From Anolis sagrei (Eukaryota; Chordata; Lepidosauria; Squamata; Anolidae), in the NCBI RefSeq assembly GCF_037176765.1, contig NC_090023.1, forward strand, positions 154,235,663-154,299,662: DNA of 64,000 nucleotides, read 5' to 3'. Below, piece by piece: positions 1-9,680 of the stretch; positions within the stretch are counted from its first letter, which is position 1, and each line of letters opens with the position of its first letter. A program made the translations under genes and the position numbers. A model generated the notes under the pieces. The model was not told where the DNA came from, did no database searches, and saw only the letters and a program-made list of their open reading frames with translations.

Positions 1-45
1 TTCTGCTGTCAAAAAGTCAATGACTGCACGTTGCTTAAGTTGCAT
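1..45 (-). CDS. mariner transposase, first 15 codons
   Basis: The frame starts with ATG at 45 and reads MQLKQRAVIDFLTAE, which resembles the N-terminal helix-turn-helix start of mariner transposases (typical form ..EQRAVIKFLTAEG..). It stays open to the window edge. The product would be a cut-and-paste transposase acting on the terminal repeats, but whether this copy is intact cannot be judged from 15 codons. Confidence 0.7.
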   Translation of the reverse strand, partial: MQLKQRAVIDFLTAE

Positions 46-233
46 TGACCGACCGTCTTTGCAGGGTTCCGTACTTCACACTTTAACAACATAACCGTTC
101 AATGCTAAGGCTTCCTGCTAAAATGGAACTGTAGAGGAGAGTCTACTGAACAAGCCAGTACCTGCCGCATACCAGTATTGATATCTGTTGAGAAGTTCTG
201 AAGGTGGAGACATTACTTTTCATTCAACCCTCC
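1..233 (-). mobile_element. mariner DNA transposon, 5' end (cut by window edge)
   Basis: On the minus strand the element starts at a terminal inverted repeat (about 200-233) that reads GGAGGGTTGAATGAAAAGTA and is flanked by TA at 234-235. This matches the other mariner terminus at 3820. A 5' leader of about 190 bp then leads to the transposase start codon at 45. The rest of the element lies outside the window. Confidence 0.8.
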
Positions 234-825
234 TATAATCATTCATTTCTACATCATCACCACTCTCATCACATCTGAAGTTTATCATTAAAGGCAGAAA
301 CTAAAGGTTATTTACAGTTGTAAATTGCCAGGATGAGGTTCAATCATCACAACATTAGATGAAATCACACATCATAGCATTGCTTTTACATTGTAAACAC
401 TATGCTAGGTCCAAGGCTATGTGAACTATCGGAAGAAAGAACATGTCTGATTCTGGTCTTTGACTAACTTATCAGCTGCATCTCAGCCGTATTGGCTGCT
501 CAAGTTTCTGTTTAGAAAGGTCAGGGATGAGAAAAAACAAAAAACAACAACTGGACATATGGTGGCCATAGCAACAAGCTGCGAATTTGCTCAGTGGGCT
601 GCTGAGAGTAATGTTGGTGGGATTTAGCCATTCTATTGATCGGTTTCACTATCTGGTAAATCATTCAGATTCTGACCTTCTGCAAAGCTCCTTATGGCTT
701 TTTACAGAGCTCTCTCAGTTTCTGAAGTGCCTTGACTTGCTCTCCTGCACCCAATTTTAGTGCAAGATCCACTCCGGTAGATAAGGACTACCCTGTGGAA
801 TCCCATCCTGGCTGGAATGAGAGAA
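234..825. other. no gene seen; unclassified sequence
   Basis: AT-rich sequence with no convincing coding frame and no repeat family recognised. If mammalian gene order holds, the gene further left would be RET, but no RET exon is visible here. Confidence 0.4.
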
Positions 826-985
826 GAGTGTGGTATAGTGGTTTGAACATTGGATTAGGGCTGCAAGCTATAGGGTTTAAATCTCCACCCAGCCATGGAA
901 ACCTTCCTGGGCTAGTCACAACCTCATAGCCTTAAATAATGGCAATGACAAACCTATTCTGAATAAGTCTTGTCAAGAGAACACT
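826..985 (+). repeat. tRNA-derived SINE (squamate type), 3' truncated
   Basis: Starts GAGTGTGGTATAGTGGTTTG, the A-box region of the family, continues with CCAGCCATGGAAACC, and ends in the family's CAAACCTATTCTGAATAAGTC segment. The GGCACACAACAA tail is missing. Related copies lie at 15898, 24241 and 30491. Confidence 0.75.
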
Positions 986-1177
986 TTAATAGAGTCATGA
1001 TTTGCTGAAGCCAACTGAAACCATATAATAATAACAATAAAATTATCCTAAGGTACATTTATTCTACCCCAAGTCTATATAATGACAACTGTCCAAAGGA
1101 ATTAACTCCTTCTACTTTACTAGAAAACCACAAAAATACTTCAAATTAGACAAAAATTAAATGGGTTTTTCTGCTTA

Positions 1178-1530
1178 TTTTTTTTAATTTTATTTACCCT
1201 ATTTATACCCCGCCATAGGGGACTCAAGGTGGCTTACATATATAGGCAACAATTTGATGCCATGCAAACATACATATACTGTATAATAAAATAAACATAT
1301 ATATTAAAGCAATTATTAAAACATATCAAACCTTCAAATAATTATTAAAATTATGTTATCCAAAATCGTAACCCATGGCTGTTCCACATTGTCATTGCAC
1401 TATTCCATAGTTCTCTAGTAAGTGACAAACTGAACGCTTGATCCCGCATCTACAGCTTTCGCCTTTTCCTGAAGGTCAGGAGGGAGGGGGGTGATCAGAT
1501 TTCATTTGGGAGGGAGTTCAATAGCCATGT
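1178..1530 (-). mobile_element. L2-clade LINE, 3' end
   Basis: Contains the reverse complement of the L2-type tail (TATACCCCGCCATAGGGGAC, then GGTGGCTTACAT), then an AT-rich 3'UTR and a remnant of the ORF2 end around 1430-1520. It is 5' truncated and diverged. The stretches on either side (986-1177 and 1531-1904) hold nothing I recognise. Confidence 0.7.
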
Positions 1531-1904
1531 ACATTTTAGATACACATACACTTAGAACACAATACATCAGGGCAAAACACACATAGGCATACTACATATT
1601 AAAAACCATTGCATTATAGACTAAAAAAGAAATCGCCAAAACTAAAAATATGCAAAAGGAATCTTTGCTATGCTTAGATGGTAATTTCTAGCCTAAATTA
1701 TTACACTTCATCTGTAGATTGCACTCATGTTAATATTTGAAAGCAATAACCATCACTTTTCTTCTTTTCTCAAAAAAAAAAAATCAAATCAGAGTTTCCA
1801 ATAAATTTAAATAGTTACTAATGACTTTAGTTTAAAGAAAAGAATCCCTTTATTCATCTCTGCCAACTCATTTCTTTTAGTAATTATTCTTTTTTGGTAA
1901 GTTT

Positions 1905-2262
1905 TTTTATCGTGTCAAGAGGCGACTTATATTTCATTTATTTATTTCAAAGTTTTATATACCGAGCTTCTCACCTCATAAGAGGGACTTAGCCCGGTTT
2001 CCAACCATAAAAACACTATTTATTTATTTCAAAGAGAAATTGTAAGTCACTTCTGGTGTGAAAAAATTGACCGTCTGCAGAGATGTTGCCCAGAGGACAC
2101 CCAGATGTGTTACCATCCTGTGGGAGGCTTCTCTCATGTCCCTGCATGGGAAACTGAGGCTGACAGACAGGAGCTCAACCCATTTCACGGATTCGAACTG
2201 CTGACCTTCAGGTCAACAGTTCAGCCAGCACAAGGGTTTAACCCATTGCAGCATTATGGCTC
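1905..2262 (-). repeat. tRNA-derived SINE split by a LINE 3' fragment
   Basis: Reads, reversed, as the same SINE as at 60432 and 63681: head around 2262, GGTTTAACCCATTGCA (A box reversed) near 2240, GATTCGAACTGCTGACC (B box reversed) near 2190, and a tail ATCGTGTCAAGAGGCGACTT at about 1908. The stretch 1931-2031 is foreign. It carries an L2-like tail (ATACCGAGCTTCTCACC) and is bracketed by two copies of TTATTTATTTCAAAG, probably its target duplication. Confidence 0.75.
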
Positions 2263-2377
2263 TTCTTTAGTAAGTAAGATAATACTTTTTTGTTTCTGCG
2301 CATTTCTTGCTGCCATAATCATATCTTGAAAAATTCTCCCATGGTTGTTTTCAATTTTAGAAGGAAAAGTTTAGATT

Positions 2378-3083
2378 CTGAACTCCATCAATGACAGAAT
2401 TGAACTAAACTTGGAACACAGGACTCCAATGACAAACAGAGAATACTGGAAGGGTTTGGCTGGCATTGACCTTGAGTTTGGGAGTTGTAGTTCACCTACA
2501 TCCAGAGAGCACTGTGGGCTCAAACAATGATGGATCTGGACCAAATTTGGCACAAATACTCCATATGCCCAAATATGAACACAGATGGAGTTTGGGGGAA
2601 ATAGACATTGAGGTTTGGGAGTTGTAGCTACTGGGATTTATAGTTCCCCTACAATCAAAGAGCATTTCGAACCCCACAAACGAGAGAATTGGGGCTTTCT
2701 ACACAGAACTCCCATGATCAACAGAAAATACTTAAGACCATCGAGTCCAACTCCCTTCACGAGGGCAAGAAAACTTAATCAAAGCCCTCCTGACAAAGAT
2801 CCATCCAGCCATAGATATAGATAGATGTATATGATTCACATACACACAGATATAGTATCATAGATTTGAAAGGGGTCCCTAAAGAAGGACAATGATATGT
2901 TGTATGTTCCAGAGTAGGCAAACCAGACAATCTCTACATCAACACTTTCAAAGGAACAGCAAGCAATACTGTTTACTCACAAGCATAAAGACATTGCATA
3001 TATAAGAAATCGACACTTTCTCATTACTATATTTTCCAGATCACCAGACTGGGCCACAGCAATGCATGGCAGGGGATCGCTAG
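2378..3083 (+). mobile_element. Helitron, internal piece plus 3' terminus
   Basis: The segment 2378-2735 has the family's repeated modules (GGGAGTTGTAGTTCACCTAC; AATGATGGATCTGGACC) in + orientation. A typical Helitron 3' end sits at 3036-3083: GGGCCACAGCAATGCATGGC can fold as a short hairpin just before the terminal CTAG at 3080-3083. The 2736-3035 segment between them is unlike other copies and includes CR1-like words (GACCATCGAGTCCAACTCCC). The 5' TC end is missing. Confidence 0.65.
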
Positions 3084-3819
3084 TAATATATAACTTCCTC
3101 CTTCAGCCTAGGCTACCTTTACATCAAGGACAGTTTCTCAGAGCTGCCCATGGAAGCAAGCTGAAAGACACAGCAAAACACTTTCCCTCTGGGGCGACCC
3201 TCCACTGCCTTTTTCAACTGCCTTTGTATACTGAGGTTGCTTAGTAACCTGAGAATGACATCATAACCGAGTTGACCAATAGCTGCTGTTTCCTTAGGTC
3301 CAATTAAGCCATGGGGATTCTGCCTCTGACAGGCCTGGATCAGGACTTTCAGAGATAACAAGCTGTCTCTGTCGGAAAGACATAATCAAAGTCACATCAG
3401 CTGGAGTTGACACAGGAGCCGCTAAATATCTTTTGCGATCAGAGGGCAGTCTTTGGGATACTCAGATCCCAGTGTGATTGTAGAGCTTTAAAGGCAAGAG
3501 CTGGCACCTTGGCACAGACCCAGAGACCAGCTGGAAAAGAGTGGAGCTATATAGTGCTAGCACAGCATGGTCAAATTATGATCACATCTTGTGGCTGCAT
3601 TTTATGCTGATGGAAGCTTATGAATGTTTTTAATGGGTAGGCTGATCTTTCCATCTTCAAGAGGGAAGCGTGAGTAAGTGCTGAAGAGAAGGAGGCAAAT
3701 GAGTAAGACGATAGGAGCAACCCAGACTTGCCAATCCTTGCTGCCACCCTCAAATTCGGACCTCTTTGGAGATATCAGTCCTTGGCACAAGAAAGAGGAT
3801 AATGGTTCGCCAAATCATA
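3084..3819. other. no gene seen; unclassified sequence
   Basis: Moderate-GC sequence between a Helitron 3' end and a mariner terminus. It holds short overlapping open frames on both strands with no recognisable protein. It could be part of a larger unclassified element. Confidence 0.35.
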
Positions 3820-3871
3820 CGAGGGTTGAATGAAAAGTAATGCCTCCACCTTCGTTATTTGGGTTTGGATT

Positions 3872-5460
3872 TAATAATAATAATAATAATTATTATTATT
3901 ATTATTATTTTATTTGTACCCCGCTACTATCTCCCCAAGGGACTCGGTGCGGCTTACATGAGGCTGAGCCCACAATACATCAATACAAGCAATAACAACA
4001 ACAATAAACAATTAAAATAAAACTTATAACCAAAAGCAATAACAATAACAGTAATACAACACACATTTTAAAATCTATGGCTGGGACAAATGCAATTAAA
4101 GTTTACAAATAATGCTAGGCATGAACAAGGTAGGAGAGATTTATTTATTTATTATTTCGTGTACTTATACCCCGCCCTTCTCACCCCCGAGGGGGGACTC
4201 AGGGCGGCTTACAAAAGGCACATCTTGGTGCCTACACAAATACAATAACATATAAAACCAGCAATTAAATGGTCAACAATTAAAACAATTAAAAACAACA
4301 ATATATCACACAATCAATAGCCAATCTCAAACACAGCGTTCGCCAACTCAGAATTCATATTTCGCTCTACCTTGTCCAGTTCCTATCTATCGTCACAGTC
4401 CCTTATTCATCTGCCAGATTGCTCAAACGCCTGGTCCCACATCCACGTCTTTAATTTCTTTCTGAATGAAAGGAGGGATGTTGCTGATCTGATCTCCCCG
4501 GGGAGTGAATTCCATAGGTGAGGGGCCACCACTGAGAAGGCCCTGCTCCTCGTCCCCGCCAATCTCACTTGTGACAGAGGCGGGGTCGAGAGCAGGGCCT
4601 CCCCAGAGGATCTCAAACTCTGAGATGGGACGTAAAGGGAGATGCGTTCGGACAGATACACTGGGCCGGAATCGTATAGGGTTTTGTAGGTCAAAACCAG
4701 CACTTTGAATTGTGCTCGGAACTGGATTGGCAGCCAGTGGAGCTGACATAGCAGGGGGGTGGTATGCTCCCTGTATGACGCTCCGGTGAGCAATCTGGCT
4801 GCCTCCCGCTGGACTAATTGAAGTTTCCGAACAGTCTTCAAAGGCAACCCCACATAGAGTGCGTTGCAGTAATCTATCCGGGATGTAACAAGAGCGTGGA
4901 CCACCGTGGCCAGATCCGACTTCCCAAGATACGGGTGCAGCTGGCGCACAAGTTTTAATTGTGCAAAAGCTCTCCTGGCCACCGCTGAGACCTGGGGTTC
5001 CAGGCTCAGCTATGAGTCCAGGATCACTCCCAAGCTGAGAACCTGCGTCTTCAGGGGGAGTGTAACCCCGTCTAACACAGGCTGTAACCCTATACCCTAT
5101 AGATGGGGCGTTGGTGAAAGCGTACAAGCAATCCTAAATCAGTCTAAAGTGCATTTAGAGGACATAATGCTGAGGGTTCATTATTCTGGGAAGGCGCACT
5201 GGAACAACCACATTTTCAAGCTCCTCCTAAAGACTGCCAAAGTTGGGGCATGCCTGATGTCCTTGGGGAGTGAGTTCCAGAGTCAAGGGGCCACCACTGA
5301 GAAAGCCTTCTCCCTCGTCCCCACCAATCACGCCTGCAATAGAGGTGGGAGCGTGAGCAGGCCTCTCCAGATGTTCGAAGAGATCGTGTGGGTTCGTATA
5401 CAGAAATGCGGTCACGCAGGTAGGCAGGTCCTAAACCGTTCAGGGCCTTGTATGGGAATA
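3872..5460 (-). mobile_element. nested L2-clade LINEs
   Basis: At least two minus-strand L2 copies are present. The outer one starts with an (ATT)n tail at 3872 and the conserved 3' sequence GTACCCCGCTACTATCTCCC, and probably resumes at about 5131-5460 with a second ORF2-end remnant. The inner one, about 4138-5130, begins (TTTA)n then TATACCCCGCCCTTCTCACC and contains the C-terminal part of ORF2. The inner copy therefore inserted into the outer one. Confidence 0.75.
4407..4982 (-). pseudogene. L2 LINE ORF2, reverse transcriptase C-terminal fragment
   Basis: A 191-codon open stretch encodes the region after the RT palm: [55 protein letters not shown] and LKTWMWDQAF. These are diagnostic of the C-terminus of L2-clade reverse transcriptases. 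The endonuclease and the catalytic YADD palm are absent through 5' truncation, so the fragment cannot work alone. Confidence 0.85.
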
Positions 5461-5504
5461 TTTTAATAAATCAAACGCAGAAATAATCCTTTAACTACCA
5501 CTAT

Positions 5505-5705
5505 TCACTCTTCCACATAATCACCAGACAATTGGATACATTTCTGCCAACACTGAGCAAGTTTTCTGAAGCTGTCATGGAAGAAGATGACACTCTGTTT
5601 CCGCAACCAGCGTCTGGCAGTTCTCTCTTCATCAGAAGCATAATGATGTCTTCACAGATCTTCTTTCATTATCGGGAACAGTTGGAAGTAAGACGGTACT
5701 AAATC
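5505..5705 (-). pseudogene. mariner transposase, C-terminal fragment
   Basis: Read on the minus strand, this encodes a diverged mariner C-terminus: SPDLVPSYFQLF, then MKEDL, HHYASDEE, WLRKQSVIFFHDSF, and an end at CIQLSGDYVEE followed by a stop at 5505-5507. SPDL followed by a Y in place of the usual D/N context marks the region of the third catalytic aspartate. It contains an in-frame stop after MKEDL. The middle of the protein has been replaced by the L2 insertion. Confidence 0.75.
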
Positions 5706-5713
5706 TGGACTGA

Positions 5714-6215
5714 ATAATAATAATAATAATAATAATCATCATCATCATCATCTTTATGTATACTCCGCCACCATCTCCCCGATGGGGGCTTGCAGTGGCT
5801 TACATGAGGCCAAGCCCAAACAACAAATTGCAATAGAATAAAACCGAAAATGTGAACAATGGACAACAACATCATAATTACATAAAACATGTGAATACAT
5901 AATATAAATATAAAATTACAGTGACACAATCACAATGACAATGGGTGGGCTACATGTAATGATTAAAAGAAAAACTGATTTAAACTAATTAAAAACTAGG
6001 GCGAGATAAAAGAGAAACATTATTTGCGGAGGAGGACTCATTATAGCGGGGGTTGTGGAATCAAGGTTTCCCACAAGGGAGGGACGTATACTCCAATGAC
6101 AGAACCTTGAGGCTAAACAATAGTGTGGGATTGTATACCTACTCACCAAAGGAAGAGCAAGGTTTTAAGGTTCTTTTTAAAGGTTTCTAGGGAGGATGTC
6201 ATACGGTGGGGAGAT
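5714..6215 (-). mobile_element. L2-clade LINE 3' end inside mariner
   Basis: Begins with (AAT)n and (ATC)n tails at 5714-5750, then TATACTCCGCCACCATCTCC and GTGGCTTACATGAGGCCAAG, the reversed L2 tail. It continues as an AT-rich 3'UTR with an eroded ORF2 end near 6150-6215. It splits the transposase of the mariner at 3820-6565. Confidence 0.75.
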
Positions 6216-6231
6216 CCAGTCTCTGAAGTTT

Positions 6232-6557
6232 CAAGTCTGTGCATTTTCATTTTTGGCATCAGCATCATGGGTACCCATTGTGCACAGATCTTCCGATAGC
6301 CAAGCAAAGCAATAATGTGACCCACACATTCTTGTGAAATGCCATTTATGCTTGAGTTTTTTTCTCTGAGTGATACAACGATTGTCCTGAATCAATCTGT
6401 CAAACTTTTGCTTGTTAAACACGGTGGTTGTTGTCACAGTATATCCAACTCTTTGTTTGTCATGCAAGTCAGATGTTTCCACCTCAACATCTTTAAACTT
6501 ACTCGCCCAATGATGCACAGTACTCACATCAACACAATCACAATAAACAGCTTGCAT
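6232..6557 (-). pseudogene. mariner transposase, N-terminal DNA-binding fragment
   Basis: A 108-codon open stretch reads VDVSTVHHWASKFKD, LHDKQRVG and KQKFDRLIQDNRCITQRK. This is the second helix-turn-helix and linker of mariner transposases (usual form VSTVRRWVxKFR..D..RSGRP..LI..DRRIT.REI). A shifted frame at 6143-6325 continues the family sequence (GHIIALLGYRKICAQWVPMML). It is a broken copy, and the first about 40 residues are missing on the right. Confidence 0.8.
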
Positions 6558-6985
6558 TCTCTAATGCAGTGTTTCTCAACCTGGGGGTAGGGACCCCTGA
6601 GGGGGTCGTGAGTGGATGTCAGAGGGCTCATCAAAGACCATCAGACAAGACAGTATTTTCTGTTGGTCATGAAGGTTCTGTATGGGAAGTTTGGCCCAAA
6701 TCTATTGTTGATGGGGTTCAGAATTTCCTTTGATTGTAGATGAACTATAAATCCCAGCAACTACAACTCTGAAATGTCAAGGTCTAATTTTCCCAAGCTC
6801 CACCATTTTGGCATATTGAGTATTCATGCCAAGTTTGGTCCAGATCCATCATTGTTTGAAGCCACAGTGCTCTCTGGATGTAGGTGAACTACAACTCCAA
6901 AACTCAAGGTCAAGTGCCCTCCAAGGCCTTCCAGTATTATCTGTTGGTCATAGGAGCTCTTTGTGCCAAGTTTGGTTCAATTCCA

Positions 6986-7763
6986 TTGTTCAATGGCTTC
7001 TCTGTGTAGTCTGACATGGTGGTTGTGAGAGTGGTCCAGCATTTCTGTGTTCTCAAATAAAATGCTGTGTCCAGGTTGGTTCATCAGGTGCTCTGCTATG
7101 GCTGATTTCTCTGGTTGAAATAGTCTGCAGTACCTTTCATGTTCCTTGATTCGTGTTTGGGCAATGCTGCGTTTGGTGGTCCCTATGTAGACTTGTCCAC
7201 AGCTGCATGGTATACGGTAGAAGTGAGAGGATCCCTCTTGTCCTGATGAACCAACCTGGACACAGTATATTATTTAAGAACACAGAAATGCTGGACCACT
7301 CTCACAATCACCATGTCAGACTACACAGAAAAGCCATTGAAATCCACAAGCATGTGGACAATTTCAACAGAAAGGAGAAAACCATAAAAATGAGCAAAAT
7401 CTGGCTACCAGTATTAAAAAACTCTAAAATCACAACAGCACAACAACAGAGAATGAAACAAAGACATCTAATCACCTCTCAAAGTTTGCTCTAGGCACTG
7501 TCAGGCCATTATATGCTAATCAAGGTGGTCAGTTGAAACATTAATACCTAGCTCCAGCAGACAAGAGTCCTTTGTCTCACCCTGGTCATTCCACAGACAT
7601 ATAAACCCTTTTTCCTAGTTCCAACAAACCTCACTACCTCTGAGGATGCTTGCCATAGATGCAGGTGAAAAGTCAGGAGAGAATGCCTCTAGCCCATGCC
7701 CATATAGCCCGAAAAAACCTATAACAACCCAGTGATTCCGGCCATGAAAGCCTTTGACAATAC
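6986..7763. mobile_element. Penelope-like element with an internal inversion
   Basis: The segment 6986-7243 is a piece of the endonuclease region in minus orientation. From about 7236 to 7763 the element runs in plus orientation through the end of the ORF (IWLPVLKNSKITTAQQQRMKQR) and into a terminal pseudo-LTR (about 7630-7763). That pseudo-LTR ends with the family's extra extension, reversed (GATTCCGGCCATGAAAGCCT). It is a 5'-truncated, rearranged retroelement fossil. Confidence 0.75.
6989..7216 (-). pseudogene. Penelope-like GIY-YIG endonuclease fragment
   Basis: An open stretch of 76 codons reads RIPCSCGQVYIGTTKRSI, then QTRIKEHERYCR, AIAEHLMNQPGHSILFENTE and DHSHNHHVRLHREAIE. The CSCGxVYIG ... 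R.KEH pattern is the GIY-YIG nuclease domain with the zinc-finger-like CxC typical of Penelope-like retroelements. That nuclease nicks target DNA during retrotransposition. The reverse transcriptase is absent. Confidence 0.8.
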
Positions 7764-8118
7764 AAAGATCTATCATTGTTTGAATCCACAGTGCTTTCTG
7801 GATTTAGGTGAACTACAACTCCCAAACTCACCGTCAATGCCCACCAAACCCTTCTAGTCTTTTCTATTGGTCATGAGAGCCCCGTGTGCCAAGTTTGGTT
7901 CAATGTCATCACTGGTGGAGTTCAGAATGCTCTTTGATTGTAGGTGAACTATAAATTCCAGCAACTACAACTTCCAAATGACAAAATCAATTTTTTTTTA
8001 GTGAAGGATATACATTGGGTTGTTAGGAGTATGCTGTCCAAATTTGGTGTCAATTTGATCACTGGTTTTTGAGTTATGTTAATCCCACAAATGAATATTA
8101 CATTTTTATTCATATAGA

Positions 8119-8648
8119 TTAGCTGTCCCCTGCCACGCGTTGCTGTGGGAGGTTTGGGTCAATTCTATCATTGGTCGGGTTCAGAATGCTCTGTGATTGT
8201 AGGTGAACTTATAAATCCCAGCAACTACAACTCCCAAATGTCAATGTCTATCTTCCCCAAACTCCACCAGTGTTCACATTTGGGCATATTGAGTATTTGT
8301 GTAGTTTGGTCCAGATCCATCATTGTTTGAGTCCCCAGTGCTTTCTGGATATAGGTGAACTACAACTCCAAAACCAAAGCACACTGCCCACCAGTATTTT
8401 CTCTTCCTCATGGGAGAACTGTCTGCCAAGTTTGGTTCAGTGTCATGATTGGTGGAGTTCAGAATGCTCTTTGATTGTAGGTGAACTATAAATCCCAGCA
8501 TCTACAATTTCCAAATGACAAAATCGATTTTTTTTGGAGTGAAGGACATACATTGGGTTGTTAGGTGCCTTGTGTCCAAATTTGGTGTCCATTCATCCAG
8601 TGGTTTTTGAGTTCTGTGAATATCACAAACGAACATTACATTTTTATT

Positions 8649-8652
<4 letters not shown>
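8119..8652 (-). mobile_element. Helitron B, near full length
   Basis: Reversed, the 3' end reads CACAGCAACGCGTGGCAGGG, GACAG, CTAA (8119-8122, which fits the CTRR rule), with a hairpin-forming GTGGCAGC/CACAGCAACGCGTGGC region just inside. The 5' TC end lies at about 8651, inside a GATA array. Internal modules match Helitrons at 6566 and 56142. It is non-autonomous, with no Rep/helicase coding. Confidence 0.75.
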
Positions 8653-8684
<32 letters not shown>

Positions 8685-8745
8685 GATAGATAGATAGATA
8701 GATAGATAGAGATAGATAGATAGATAGAAGATATAGATAGATAGA
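8651..8745. repeat. (GATA)n microsatellite
   Basis: About 95 bp of GATA units with two GAGATA breaks. It grew from the TCTA-containing 5' end of the Helitron and links it to the next Helitron terminus. Confidence 0.95.
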
Positions 8746-8797
8746 TTGTTCAGATCACCAGACTGGGGCACAGCAACGCGTGGCAGGGGACAGCTAG
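8746..8797 (+). mobile_element. Helitron 3' terminus, plus orientation
   Basis: GATCACCAGACTGGGGCACA, then GCAACGCGTGGCAGGGGACA and CTAG at 8794-8797, followed by T. This is the standard 3' end of this Helitron family, facing opposite to Helitron B. It stops about 20 bp before the CpG island. Confidence 0.8.
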
Positions 8798-8814
8798 TAA
8801 ATAAATAAACCTGG

Positions 8815-9600
8815 AGGACCAGCACTGTCCCAGAGGGCGCAGGGGAGCCAAAGGCGGCTTGCTCACTGGGAGCGCAGGGCTGGCCCGACCCCGCACTGGA
8901 AGCAGGCCCAGGCGGAGAGAGGCGCGTGCCCCTACGGGGAGGGCCCAACGGGGGAGCAGGGGGCGGGGCCCTCCTCGCGCAGCTGGGGGCCCGGCGGGTC
9001 TCCCTGAAGGGGCGGGGGGAGAAGCCTAGGAAAGAGGCGGCGGCCGAGGAGGAGGAGGCGTCCCTGGCGGTGCCTGCCGCTTTAAGGGGCTGCAGCGGCA
9101 GCCGGGAGGCGAGCAGGAGCGGCGCGAGCCAATGCCGCGGCCGCCTCGCGCTCATTTCCTCGCTGGCTCACAGGAAGTGGGGCCGCCGCCGCTGCTGCTG
9201 CTGAGCGGGGCAGCCCTTAGCAGAGGAAGAAGAGGAAGAGGAAGGAGAGGTGAGTGAGGCGCCTTTGCCTCTTGGGAGAACCCTTCGCTATGTCTGCCTT
9301 CTCCTCAGGCCTCTCGACCCTCCCTCGCTGCCTTGGCCACCCTCAGGGGAGGGACACCCCCGTTTTGTGGCCCTTAGGGACCCTCCCCGCCCTGGCCTGA
9401 AACGCTTTTCTTTCTCTGTCTGTGTTGTCAGGCGTGTAGGCTCGCGCAGAAGAGTCCCCCCCTCCCTTTGGAGCCTGTATCTTCTCTCTCTCCTGTGGCA
9501 TTCTTTTCCATCACTGAATGGGGAGGGGGCAATGTGTGGAAGCCCCCAAGGGGTGAAGACGCCTCCTCGCTGGGAATAACTCCTGGCTGTCAGTGCAGAC
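8815..9600 (+). promoter_or_regulatory. CSGALNACT2: CpG-island promoter of CSGALNACT2
   Basis: GC-rich, CpG-dense sequence in an otherwise AT-rich window. GC boxes lie at 8959-8970 (GGGGGCGGGGCC) and 9009-9018 (GGGGCGGGGG), a CCAAT box at 9129-9133, and an ETS-type CAGGAAGTGG at 9171-9180 with an opposite-facing TTTCCT nearby. No TATA box is seen. Initiation is therefore probably dispersed around 9130-9210, driven by Sp/KLF, NF-Y and ETS factors. The assignment rests on the consensus splice donor just downstream and on being the only such island 5' of the coding exons. Confidence 0.75.
9170..9249 (+). other. CSGALNACT2: CSGALNACT2 non-coding exon 1 (5' end approximate)
   Basis: The purine-rich sequence GGAAGAAGAGGAAGAGGAAG is followed by GAG and the donor GTGAGT at 9250, a perfect consensus. 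The human gene is also known to start with a non-coding first exon. The transcription start was set from the promoter elements and could lie 50 bp either way. Confidence 0.6.
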
Positions 9601-9680
9601 TGAGCCAAGGCTGGCATTCACTCCCAGGATCTTGATTTGGAGCATTCAAGCCAGGGAATGACTGACAACGTGCACACATC
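9250..9680 (+). other. start of intron 1, GC-rich; no other feature
   Basis: GC content falls steadily away from the promoter. Overlapping open frames on both strands are by-products of the GC richness and show no known domain. Confidence 0.5.

Larger units (their letters stand above)
3820..6565 (-). mobile_element. mariner DNA transposon interrupted by L2 LINEs
   Basis: The 3' terminus is at 3820 (CGAGGGTTGAATGAAAAGTA, preceded by TA). The body resumes at 5461 with the transposase C-terminus, is broken again by L2 sequence at about 5714-6215, and continues with the transposase N-terminal part to about 6560. Its 5' terminus is lost where Helitron and hAT-like sequence begins at 6566. The nesting shows that mariner came first and the L2 copies later. 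Confidence 0.8.
6566..8118 (-). mobile_element. Helitron A, interrupted by a Penelope-like element
   Basis: Minus-strand Helitron sequence. The TC start is at 8118 (reversed ATATAGA), with AATCCCACAAATGAATATTA and TTGGTGTCAATTTGATCACTG as the conserved 5' sequence. The modules GGTGAACTATAAAT and CATCATTGTTTGAAGCC appear at 6640-6985 and 7764-8118. The left edge (6566-6660) starts CAGTGTTTCTCAACCTGGGG, a hAT-type terminus carried in this Helitron family or joined to it. No intact CTAG end is visible on the left. Confidence 0.65.

Noticed and set aside
8502-9617. Long overlapping open frames on both strands across the GC-rich region (for example 217 codons on minus at 8502-9155).
   Set aside because: They track GC content, run through Helitron and GATA sequence, and show no domain. 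The region is better explained as a CpG-island promoter.
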